Below are positions 43,811 to 57,000 of a stretch of DNA of 64,000 nt, in pieces. A program made the translations under genes and the position numbers. Below the pieces are notes generated by a model, which saw only the letters and a list, made by a program, of their open reading frames with translations, did no database searches and was not told the origin of the DNA. The first letter of the stretch is position 1, and each line of letters opens with the position of its first letter. The DNA comes from Ciona savignyi. Its lineage: Eukaryota; Chordata; Ascidiacea; Phlebobranchia; Cionidae. The DNA is taken from positions 3,001,273 to 3,065,272 of the forward strand of contig CH003313.1 of assembly GCA_000149265.1 (NCBI GenBank), written 5' to 3'.

Positions 43811-46800
43811 GTGAACAGGATGTGGACGCTTGAAAATGTTTTTCTCAGAATGTAACTTGTGCTTACATTTGAAATAGACTAGTGCAACTGTGCTTTTAAT
43901 TGTGAAATGATACCCCAGGTATGGGACCATTTAAAAACTCCCTGAAAACTTTGCTTCTTACAAAAATTGGTTCCCTACAATTGTGATTTTAAGTAGAACC
44001 CAACTCAGAACCTCATTTAAACAACCATATGACCATCATCCCAACAGACGAATGAATCCCGTCGAACCAGACATCACGTTGCATCTCCGGATACTTCTTC
44101 AACAACGCAATCAACAACAACATCAACAACCCAATCGACAACTGCAACCGACGCAACTCAATCAACTGAGGTGAAAACAAAATTGGAAAAAGTTGAAGAA
44201 ACATCATCAACTGATGAAAAAAAGGTCGGTTTTCGTTAAAAAAATGTTTTTCTAAAAATGAAAAACAGAAAATAAAATTTTTTTTAACAAAAAGTTGTGC
44301 TGTGGATAATTCAGATACGTTATTAGTAGACTCCAAACTATACCTATACACACTCCTCCTATATATATTTATGCAAATTTAAAGAAGCTTCGGTTTTAAG
44401 AATATTATAAGAAACTGGCAATACGACTTGATGAGATTTATAATTTACAGACAAACCCACATTTTGTTAAACGATTCCATTTCACCTGGTGACATTCTTA
44501 CTTTCTTGAACTTGAGCTATAACACTAAGCTGTTTAACTACAAAATGATCATAAAACTGAACATTAATTTATACTATCTTGTAATTTCTTTTTCCCAATT
44601 GGTGCATAGTGTATGTAGATATTAGATAAGTCTTCTATTGTGTTCGGATGTTTTTTTAACTTCTTGGCTTTTTTAAAATGGAAGTACTCCCACTTTTACA
44701 AGTTTCCAATTTGTTGTATGCAGAAGCCAAATGAGCGCACCCCAAGCCCAGCTGCTGCCAAACAAGCCACTAAACCCGATCCACCCGATGTTACCACGGT
44801 ATCCACCTCGCAGATTCGTACACGACGTATCACCGCTGCTCTTGCTGCTGCGGCGACACCCGATGGTGAGATGGCGCTTTACATATTTTCCAAGCTTTGT
44901 AAAGAGATACAAAACTTGTGGTTTTATACTGTTCACATTTAGGATGCTATTCATTATTGCAATAGAATAAAATGATTTGGTTTTTTAACGCATTCATCAA
45001 ATGAAATAAGGCAATGTTCACTCGGTGGACTGCCCAAGTACACCCAAGTACAGTGGAATGATGGGTTTTCCTGAACAGAAGTAATTTCTCAATCATACAC
45101 CACACACTAGGACCTAGGTGATCTGACGATTTCTCATGTGATAATGTCCTATTACATTTTCATATTCACAGGGATTCCCTACACAAATCACCTACTACTG
45201 ATATTTTTGACTAAATAATAATATTTATTATTAACCTTCCCCATGGTGTTGTATTGTGCAGATGGCCAGCCAACAAAGCGAACTGTAGATGACTCTTCAG
45301 TGCCACCAAGTGGTGAACCTGCAGAGAAAAAGCAAAAGGTTTTCCATTTTCTTTCTTTAACTATCTGTTTAGTAAACATAAAATATTTTTAAATTACTAT
45401 TTTTCGAATATGTTTTGTTTGTTTTGAAACATTATTACATACCTAGACCAGCAATTGGGTTTTCTTTCTATAATAAATACTGCCATATGTCACAGAAATA
45501 AGTAGGAATTGTAGGATCAACAGCAAAACATTTACTTAGTTATCTTCCACACATATTTCCCCACGCTTTTAACAGTCAATTGAAGCTTAATTAGAAACCG
45601 GTTCTGTTCTATTTAGAAAAACGAGCGAAAACCAAAAAGTGGAAAGCAGCCCAATGAGAAAGAAGTTAAAGTGGAGGTTGAACAGGTTGGAACTTAATTC
45701 AAACATCGGTTAACAAATAATATTTGATCAAAATTCCTGTTGATCAAGCATAAAAATTAGCCTCAAATTATTATTTGAAAACATTTGGTAAAAAAACATA
45801 GGAAACTGCCTTTTTGTTGTTGTAAACCTGTCCTACTGTTGTATCTAAAGGCATAGTTTGAGGGGTTACAAACTGTATCCTTGCCTTCTAAATTACATCC
45901 CTGGCATGTGAACTTAAATTTGGATGAAACAACCATGATTTCAAATTAAAGCTTATGAAAATATTCAGCGCCAGCAAAATAACAATTTTACCATGAAGTA
46001 TCCAACATAAAGTATCAGTTTCTTCATGTCGAAATAATAATATTTGATCAGAAATAAATGATGATTCTTTAAAAGTCATATTTTTGACCAAACTTCTTGA
46101 TGAAAATTATTTACGCAATTAAATCCCAAAAGCAATACCTGGTTCTAATGTATTTACCCTTATGTTTAAAAAGTATGTGCTTGTTACACGACCCTTTTCT
46201 ACCAGTTACAAATACAGTATAAATACTTCTTATCTGTTCTATTTTCGACCGCCTTTTACATTTCCATTCACATAGAGCAAATCCATGGATGATAAGAAAG
46301 TGGATGATCCAGTGTCAGATGGTAAACTGACAGGTAAATAACACTTGGTATCTTAGTCAGTTTAAAACACATTAAAAATACAGTTTTTTTTTACATTTTA
46401 CTCTTGATTCGCTATTTAAAATAAACTACAACGAATATTTTGTGTTCTTTAATTCTTTTGTAAATTTTCTTCAACAGTATTTGAAAAATTAAATACCCGG
46501 AAGAAACTTGTTTTCATCATTGTCTATGTCAACCTAAAATTAACACTAAATATCTATAATTGACTATTACGATCCTGCATTGACTATTTCTCTAAATTTC
46601 AGTTATTTAATTTTTATAGTTTTCCCCAATTTTCCTCCAAATCCTGCATTGACATTTCTCAGCAGAGTCACTGAATTATCTATTGTGACCTAAAATTTAT
46701 ACTCAATATCTAATAGTCCACTATAGAAATCCTGCATGCAGGACCTGAAACTCTCATTGTCTTTGGCAATTTAAAACTAACCCTTTATCTATAGTTGAAT

Positions 46801-47997
46801 ATGTCTGCATTGGTTTTATTCCAAAATCTCTGCAGAGTCTCCGAAGAAGGAGGTAGATCCAGCATCCGGGAGCAAAGCTGCTCCTCCCAAGTCCTCTGAG
46901 AGCAAGTGGGAGGGGAGGAGGGAGGGAGAGAGGAGGGAGGGAGAGGGAGACAGCAGCGCCACCTGCAGCGCAGAGGAAGATAACGCTGATCCAACCAACG
47001 TGAGATGATGCTTCATTTCAGGAATAATCTTCAAAAATACAAATTGTTGGAGGAATAACTGCAAATCATGAAAAAGAAAAACAAAAATAATTTCAATTTT
47101 CTTTCTCCTTTTTTAATAACTAATAATGGATTATTTAAAATTCTTGCAAGAAAAACTACAGTCATTACACAAACGATGACCTTAGTAATTTACCGAACCA
47201 CTTGGACGAATAGCGTTATGACTTCATATTATCACCGTAATGTTACCCTCCCACCCCCTCAGGCAACGAGCACCACCGGTCCCACCAAGCACTCATCACC
47301 CTACGCATTCGACGATGATGTCAACGACTCACCCACCCGGATCCGTCTCGAAGCTGCCAGGGTCACCACTACCACTAACCCCCCACATGCCACTACCAAC
47401 CCCCCTCATGCTACCACCCACCCTCATGCCACCACCCCTTTACAAACCACCACCAACCCTCCACACACCCCCAACCCCCCTTATACTACGACGAACCCCC
47501 TAATGACGACACCCATCCCCCAACACTCAGATTCAGGTAGGAATTGTTGATTGCAAGTAGGAGTAGCTACATCATAATGTGACACATGGATTCAATATCG
47601 CATTGGGGTTATATATGGTCTGTTCCATAAGAATTGGTTGGTTTTATTCTAGATTTACAGAAAACATTTATAAAAATAAACGATTAACTATTAAATTTTT
47701 AATGTTCTGCTCGCCATAAAACCCCAACCCAAAATTATCTTCACCCCACAATAACCCCTCCACACAGGTGCATTGAACCTCGCCCGCAAACCAGCTTCAG
47801 CCGCAACTGCTCCGATTGTTCCGGATGTTGATCCTCGTCCCCAATCGCTTCCCCCATCTTCCATGATCCCATCGTACCTCCCGCATCCCGCATCCACCGA
47901 GAGCATGAAGAAGACGATGATCATCCCAGGTGATGTTGTGTGGTCGGGAGGATTGTTGTCATCAACCTTTGGCTGTCATTTCACATACACACACACA

Positions 47998-48034
<37 letters not shown>

Positions 48035-51000
48035 GCACACACACACACAAGCACACACATGCACACACGCACACACACACACATATGCACACACATGCAC
48101 ACACAAGCACACACACAAGCACACACACATATACAGCATCTGAATACAACTCAGACATTTGTGCATCACCCCAATGTTTGTTCCAGTGTACTTAATTAGC
48201 TTTCCATAACTGCAAACATTCCACCACTGCTAATAAACTTATCAATTGAACTGTAATTAAAAATGATAGCTAAAATTCTTAAAATAAATTTACTTTAAGT
48301 ACACCCCCATCGCACACAAGTTCAAATAACCCCCCCACCCTCTAAACCCATTCTTCCCACAGAGCTCAACTACTCACGTCCGAGTTCCACCCCTGTATTC
48401 CCCGGATTCACCCACGACCCAGTGCCCCAAACTGCCCCTGAGAAAAAAGGTTCGGTCTTTTATTGGTAGCTTAGAGTTTCGTCCCAAAGTGTTTTTTCAA
48501 CTGTATTTTCATACCAGTAATTAAATATTCAGTGTAATTGGCTGTTTTTACTTTATATTTTGTGTAATATGTAATGGTTTAATTCAGTGGAAGTTCACTT
48601 AAAAGTTCCTATAGTGGTTAAGGTTGCTTCCCTTTTTTGTTCACTTGTGTCCATTGTCAATTCATGGGTCATTGCTTTAATCCACTTGCTTCAAATACAT
48701 TGTCTAAAAATCGTTAAACCAAATACAACACACTGCAATAGCGGGTAACCTGACTATATTGGCACGATCTGACGTTTCTCCTGTTAATAAGCGTTGTAGC
48801 AATTGTGTATCCTATCACTTAAAAGTGAAACTTAAAAACTGAAATTCTTGTTCCAGTGGAGAAATCTACAGTTGCAGTGAAACCCTCCCCACCATATCTA
48901 CCCACCACCCAGCATGTTGAAAGTATACACAACCTTAAATATGTCGGTAAGCACTCACAGCACTATTTAGTAAATTTTACATTGCAAAAATTAAGTGTTC
49001 AAATAATTTGGATGTATCTCGACAGATCCATTCTTTTTTCAACTTCACATTTAATTGTTCACAAATCATTAGGCCATTGTGTAGCTCGAACCACGGTGGA
49101 ATTAACATGTTGTTCTCCTATTGTGTTCAAACTAACTGCAAGATACACAACAAACCACCTGCCCCCTGTTTAAACCCATGTTCCCCAGGCAAGCCAGTGA
49201 CAGGTCACATGAAGAGTGAAGTGCACCACACTATGCGTCACCCGACCCCCTCGGTATCCGATGAGAAGCGGAAGGCACCGCACGTTGGAGGTTTGTAGTG
49301 TGCACAGGACTTCAACATTCATTTTGGAATGTTAGGCAGATGAGTTGCAGCATATTCCGATTAAGTCTCATCAATGTCATGACACCATTAACTTCTAATA
49401 TATAGGATGCCCACCGTCCGGTTACCGCGGCTATTGTAATGTGATGTATACGATTAAGAGTTTTCTTCAAAACCCAAAAATTTAATTTGATTGTGGATTT
49501 GGTAGGAAATTGGTTCTGAATCAGTTACTTTTTAATTATTTTTTTAGTAACTAGTACAGCCTGCATGCCCACCATATAAAGAAACTTGTTTTTTCTTCGA
49601 CTGACTGGTTGAGTAGAGTGACTGATTTCAACCACATTTCCCCAGACTTCCGCTACATGGGCCAACACTATCATCCAGTTCCATCAGCAGCTGCTTCCTT
49701 GCAGAAGGATTTCAACCCACAAGTCATCCCACCATCATCTATACATGGTGAGTATGGTGCAACACTATACGTGTATATGTGGATGTGGGGTTTGATGTAT
49801 ATATGGTGTGGGGTTTGATGGGGATATGGTGTGTTGATGTGGTAGGCTTGACTAAAGAATTAAGGTCTATACTGATATACACACTACTCAATTGAGTTTT
49901 GTAGAGGATTGTTTATTTGCCCTGTTTCTGCCTCTTAAACCATGTCTACATTGGGTTTCAGGGTGTTTGGTCTTAGTTTATTTTTGCTCCTTCAGTATAA
50001 AGAAGAATGGCACATAAAAAAGAGGTAGGAAAAATGCCAAAAAAGTAAATACGGTATTATTTTTTTGTCAAAAATGTCTAGCCTGTGACATAAACCGACA
50101 ACAAACCACTTCACACCCCTCCCCCCCAGTTCCGATCCTCCACCCCGGATACCAGCGACATTACACGGACAAGGACATGCAATCAATGAAGGAGAGATCA
50201 GCTGACATTCCCGATCCAATCCCAGTATCTTCACTAAGATTCACGTCCACCAAGTCAGTATCCCATATACAAGCGCGCGAGTCGTTTATACTATTACATT
50301 TCAATGTGAATTCTCCTTTTCTTATTAATCATTTTTATTTTCGAATTGCCAATCTTTTTCTAATCACGTTGCTCTTTGAAATCCAAAAAAACGATTATTA
50401 TGATTATGGTATAAAATGTTGACATGCTAATGTCGTTTGACGTAACACAGTAACACACATGATCGAAAAATAGATATTTTCCAAAAAAATTAAACAAATG
50501 TAATGTAATGAGTGTTTGTAATGCTTAAATGGTTGTAAGTGTCTAAAATAATTGTTGTTTATTTATATTCACCAGACCCAGTCAACCTTATATACCTGTC
50601 TCAAATCCCAGTGCAGCAGTTATACAGGTAATTAGGTGTTTAACTTATTTTCTCAAGGACCCCCAGTACCATGACCAGCATGGACATCTTATTACATTCT
50701 ATGTAATCTGCATTTTTGTAAAATTTTTGTCCTGAAGCATTTAAAATAAAAATAAATATAAAAATGCAGTGTGAGAAACTAGGTTTACATGTATTAATAC
50801 AAAGGATTAGGATATATTTCATCTTCATCAAAGTCATAATTGCTTATGTATTTAACCCTCTTGATGTTAATGTTAAAATTGATTGATTTTATTTTGTTGA
50901 AATTGATGTTGATATTCGATTGAATATTGTTGAACAGATTATTTATCAATCCCCTGTCCCCAGCTGCTGGCCACCAAGCACAGTGACGTGAAACCCCATC

Positions 51001-54000
51001 AAGACCCCCTGAAACACCCCACTCTCACAACCCCCCATCAAGCGACCCCCCATGTCACCCCTACTTCTGTGTCACCCAGTCGTGTATCGGCCCCCCGACC
51101 CCACGACAGAGGAGCATTCAACTTCCCCACCTACAAACCAAGCTCACCCGACCGAGTTCAAACGAGCCACCTATCCACCCTCCCCGGCTCCATCACGCAG
51201 GGGAAACCCGTGTTCCGAGCCCCCACCTCCCAACCCCACACGGAAGAGGAGAGGCCACGAAATCCCCCAAAACCCCCCCAAATCATCCCGACCAACCTCG
51301 CACGACGAGCTTCATCCGAAATGTCCCCCCCAATACGAAGGACCTCCGTTTCAACCTCCTCCCCTCGTGACTTCCTCTCAACCCCCCTCGGGATACCCAC
51401 ATTCCCGGGAATCCCCTACCACTACCCCCTCATCCAATCGAAACCCCTCACCACCAGCCGAGTGGTCCCCGGGGATAAAACGCTGAGTTTCCCACACGGG
51501 GCTCTGAGACCCGAGCATCTCGCCATGTTCGAGGGGGTTTCCCAAAACTACCACCCGGTGGTGGGGTCAATCATGCACGGGACCCCGATCAAGCGAAAGA
51601 CGAGTGACGAGCCGTCAGTGTCGCCGAGGAATGTTATAACCCCTCCCCAGCCAAAGCCATCTGAACGTAAAGTCTCCCAAATCCACCGCAAATCAGAGAC
51701 CCCCCCTCACCTACCTACCCCACTCAAAGAAGGTACGTGAAGTTAGATCATCATTATTTTAATGTCAAGTTTAATAGGCCTAATCAATTTTTTAACATAA
51801 AATTCGATCACAAATTTTTATAAAAATATATTGTTCATTGTTTGTAAATTCTTCTGTAAAAAGTGAAAATTATGTGACTGTTAAAAATACCATTTCATTC
51901 TTTTTAATTTGAACATTTATTTTGAGTTTTTCTGTATTATTTTAAACCAATAACTGCATGAAAATGAAAATATCTCCGCAGAAATGAGACGCCCATCATC
52001 GGTGAGCAGAGCAACTCCCGACAGGAAAACTTATTCCGTCTCCGTGTCGCCTGGTATGGTAAGTCCGTGTGACAGCATTTTGCTTCATTTTTATTCTTTG
52101 GATGATATCTGCATCATTTTGCTTCGGATCCATGGATTATATCACCATAAAAAGAGTTAAAATCAATATAACTTCATAAAATTAAAAAAGAGTTAAGAGA
52201 GAATAAAAAAGAAAATAAACTCTCAAAGGGTTCATAATACTTCTGAAACATTAATACATGAATATTGAGTGTCAAGTTGATGGAGCTTTTTATTGTGTTG
52301 TTGCAACTGAATTAGAATGTTCTATTCCACTGGTTTTGTGCAATGTCCAACCCATTGGACCATGCAAAATGTGCAGGAGGTGGGCTTCGAACCCGCTATC
52401 TCCCCGTTACCAACAAATATTAACAGAATGTTGATTCATAAATCCTCCCCAGGCATCCCACCATCGCTCCCACTCCACCCAGTCCCTCCACCTCCCCCCC
52501 AAACCCTCCTTCCCCCTCGCCACCCACCCATCCACCGAGCACCTCCAACACACCGTGGCCACAGGTTCGTCGACGATATATCTTTAAACATTATTCTTGT
52601 GCGGTCGTGTAGCCGAATGGGTAATGCGACCGATAGATATACAGACTTATATAAAAATCGATCTTTGCTAGAATCGTGGGTTCGAATAAGCACAGTAAAA
52701 AAATTTTATTCTTCAGTTGATAAAATTTTGCATTGGTATTATGTTCTTGCTCTTTTCTTATAATTGTCAATTTTTACTTGTGATGTGTTTTTGTGATGTA
52801 GATTTACTAGCTTATTTGTAATTCTAATAACAATTTGAAAGTTCTTATTTGCTGTCACAGCTTTTAAGATATGCAGCTAATGCAATGTACTTTATTCAAT
52901 TTTATTGACTATTTATGTTTTTATTCATAATCATACTATTAATACATGTATATGTTTTTATTGACTGTATGTATATTTATAATTTTATTTACTATTTATA
53001 TTTTAATTTTATTTATTATTTAAAAGTCCATGTCCTTCCCACACAATAACAAGGTTCCCCACCATTGCAGATCCACGCTTCATGTCCCAATACCTGAACT
53101 TCCAATCACAAGGACTCCCTGCTGCTAAGGACATCAACACGCTCATGCAGGAGTTCAGCAGGACCAACCAGATACCAGGTGTGATGTTAAGGAATTGATA
53201 TGTGTTTATTATAATCCCTATAACCCACAACATATAATGGGTGGTACATTACACCTTAACAGCAAAAAGCATTTTGACATTTTTTTCATTCTAATCGTAG
53301 AAAAGCTTAGATATTCCAATAATTATTAGTCCATGCATTTTTAAGAGACCATTATATGTGTCGCCATTACAGCATCAATAGCCTAATTTTTAAATTGTTT
53401 AGATTCTATTTGATAAGGGACATTTGATGCTTTAATGGCGATATATATATAATTGTCCCCTATAAACGCATGGACTGATGAATAGTCGAATAAAGCAAGC
53501 TTTTCTGTGACTACTTAAATAACAAAGAACATTGGTCGTTCATGCCATGTTTTATGTTGGAGGGATATATTTTGCTCATTTTGACAAAGTTCAAAAGTTT
53601 TCTATCCACATTTACTATTTTGCCTTTAAAACACACGATAACCTCACGCATTCCATCCACCACAGCCACCTTCGGCATTCCTGCTCTGTTGCGATCCTTC
53701 CCACCAGGAATGCCCGACAATCTGGAGAATTCCCGTCACAACCTGTTGACGCAGGATTACCACACTGCACAGCTCATGCAGCAGCAACTCGAAGCAGGTG
53801 GGAGGGGCTGTTATACGGTGTTGCCATTATAACAAATTGAGTTTTATTGATGTCAATTTGATTTAAATGTAGAATACACTGATCGAATTTGTTTTTTTTT
53901 ACTCCACAGTGATGTTGATTTCTCTTATAATAATAATAATTATTTCATCAAACATAAATATGAAATATTATTTTTTTAATTAAATTGGAACCAAAATTAT

Positions 54001-57000
54001 TGCTTTATTTTGCAAGTTTATTAAGTCTATTTATTTTATATCAGTTTGAAATTCGTAATGGTTTATTATATAATAATTCTAAAAACCAAACTAATTCGGA
54101 AAAGTCATGCCCATTAATGCATAGATTTGGCAGTTTCATTTAAAGTATTCCCATAGATATATTGCGAATTAATATGCAAAATCATGTAGAAACTTGATTT
54201 TATCGATAAATAACGTTCCCAGCGCGACGTTCCCCATTCTCGGTGATGTCGGTTCCATCCAGCATTCCCCTCGCCACTCGTCCTGTGCTCGTATCTGCTC
54301 CCAACTTCAACTCCCTGGTACCTCCAAGACATCCCGGTGAATTGTTTGTTTTAATGGAATATTATGCCATTTTCCAAAGGGTAAAATATTGGTAAATTGT
54401 TTTGTTAATGGGATATTATGTTAGTTTTCAATTCAAAATGTTATTAAATTGTTTTTTTTAATGGAATATTATGGTATTTTATTACACTAAGATTATTATG
54501 TTGACAATTTTAAATTATTTAAATATTAAAGTAATAATTTACTAAAATTTAAATAAAATAATATTTCAATTCTCCCCCCCAGGATCCCCGAACCCCCTGC
54601 AATTCCTCCCCCAACACCCCATGCTGCCCCTCGTCACCCAATCCTCCCCAGGGATGTCACGCGCCTCATCCACCAACAGCCCCACCTCACCCCATCGGAA
54701 CCCGCAGATGAAGCTTCGATACCAAGTCCCATCACCCCTACCCCAGTATTTCGAACATCGATCAAAATCCCCTAAAACTATGGGTGATCGGAGTAGAACC
54801 CCCACCTTGGATACAAGACAACCACACGAACCCCGAATCGCATCTCCCGCTCATTACCCCGCTCACAAAGAGATCCCAACACGGGTGTATGAACCCCCAG
54901 AGCAAGGGGGGAATTCCCTCACCCCAAGGGGTTCAGGGAGCCCCCATCACCACCATCACCCACTCTCCAAACCCATTAAGACGGAGCTAATATCGGAAGC
55001 AGAGCCCCAGTCCCAGGGTCATCCAAGCAACCCCCAACGCGGGACCCACACTACCCACCAACAGAAGAAACCACCCACCACAGATACACAGCTGCGCGGT
55101 TATGATTTAACACAGAGGTATGATCAACTAACTATTTGGGGATGTGTTTAAAGATCTGCCGTTACCAGGAATAATATAATAAATTTGATCTTGTGTGTTG
55201 TGTTTGGAAGTCTTACCAACTATTTTTGTATTAACATACAGTGTGACTAAAAATGGTTTAAAACTAATCAGTGGCAAAACTACCAGTTAAAAAACCAAAA
55301 AGGTTGAGTCTATCAACAATGTATCCCTTTTTTACTTCGAAACAATCATGAAAGTCCTGGTTCCTGTGGTGTAAAGTGTTGGCAAAACAATTCCTGGAAA
55401 AATTGTTTTATGTTTAACATGAAGTCGGAAATTTGTTAAAAAGATCGTTTTTCCCAGGAGGTCATTGGAGACTCGTGAAGTTCGTAAGGAAGTGGAGAAG
55501 CCTGTGGAATATCGGATGATACCGGTGGGTCTTGTGTTTGTAGTCATAAACCTGGAGTCATGTATATGCGGTTATAAACATTTCCCCTCTTGTGCCCTGT
55601 ATAAATGGAGCTGGTGAATCGACACCTTACTAGTTAGTGAAACAATTTCCCCTTGCATGGGCGTGTGGTAGAATAATTAACACGACCAATACATATAGCA
55701 GCTATATAAAAAAGGTCCAAGTGCCCATTATGGGTTTAAAAATTGACCCGCTAAATAAATGGTAAAAGTTTGGAATTCTGGCATCAAAGCTAACCCGATT
55801 ATCTTGTACAATCTAATTTATAGATTAATGTTGCAAAGCAAGGAATATAACAAATGGATAACATATTCCATACTTACTATGAAGTATTGGATTCTATTGG
55901 TAGTGGCTTGTATTAAACTAGAGTCTGATGAATTCATATTATAGGCCTAACAAAGTAAACTTTTATTCCATCTGCATAATGCTATTACATTCTCCAAATT
56001 TACCAAGGACATAAATAACCCACTAATCCATTGACCGGTGTTGGTATCAAGAACTATAATAAAGCGGTACAATTGTTACAACTTCGTGGTTAAAGCCCAT
56101 ACTTAACCAAGCATCCCATCCAGGAGCAAAATGCTTTAAATTACATGACATGCTTCATTCATGTTTTTAATACTATTGCATGCTTCCAATTAACTGACTA
56201 AGCCAGTGACTGGTGTCCATTCCCGCTTAACCAAGTATCACTCCCAGGAACAATACGCACTCGCCGTGCAAGACCAGGAGAAAACTGCGAAGGAATTGAA
56301 AATAAAAGGTCGCGCAAAGATGACCCCTGCTTACCTCATAGACGCCATTATCAATCATAATATCATGCAGTTTGGTGAATCGGCTGAGAAAATGGATAAG
56401 GTACGATGTATTGTTGGTAGCTCTCACAATTAGTAGTGTTTTCATGTATATTTTATAACATTGGTAGCATATGTAGTGTTGCAAAGTACCACACATGGCT
56501 TACCTTTTTATAAAATAAGAACTATTTTACATAGCTGCGCCTTAAAATGATATAAACCATGAACAAATTAAGCCCATTTCGTACCTACTTACCGTAAAAC
56601 CTCTATTTGAGTGCCACATCGCTTTATTTTTCAACCCTTCTGTTATAATGGAGTTCAATTAGAGGTGGCGTTCTATTAGAGGTGGCGTTTAAATAAAGGT
56701 TTTACGGTATATGACGGGAAAAAAATTACAACCGTCTAATACTAGTTACCAACCATAACTAAATTATACTTGAACGAACCAAACATGAGCACTTTCAATC
56801 TTATATATACCAACCTCCTAGTAAGTTTGCTACATAACATGATACCACCCACGCAGGCCAAGGAAAGCACTTCCTCACCACAAAGTCAAATGAACCTCAA
56901 GTCAGAACCAGAGTCCGTGCATAGAATGTTCTATGAGGTGGGTTGCTACAAAACTTTTCTTGAGTGAGAATCGAACCTAAGACTTAAGATTAACGCATTC

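Noticed and set aside
47930..48199. Several overlapping open frames on both strands with Thr/His or Cys/Val repeats
   Set aside because: Translation of the CA microsatellite in an intron; no codon or splice support.
51052..51486. 144-codon alternative frame inside NCOR exon 32
   Set aside because: A shadow of the true frame in GC-rich, Pro-rich sequence. The other frame carries GSITQGKP and joins in phase to neighbours.
52596..52700. A functional tRNA with an intron
   Set aside because: D-arm and T-arm look-alikes are too far apart, there is no matching acceptor stem, and a relative at 55655 suggests a dispersed repeat.
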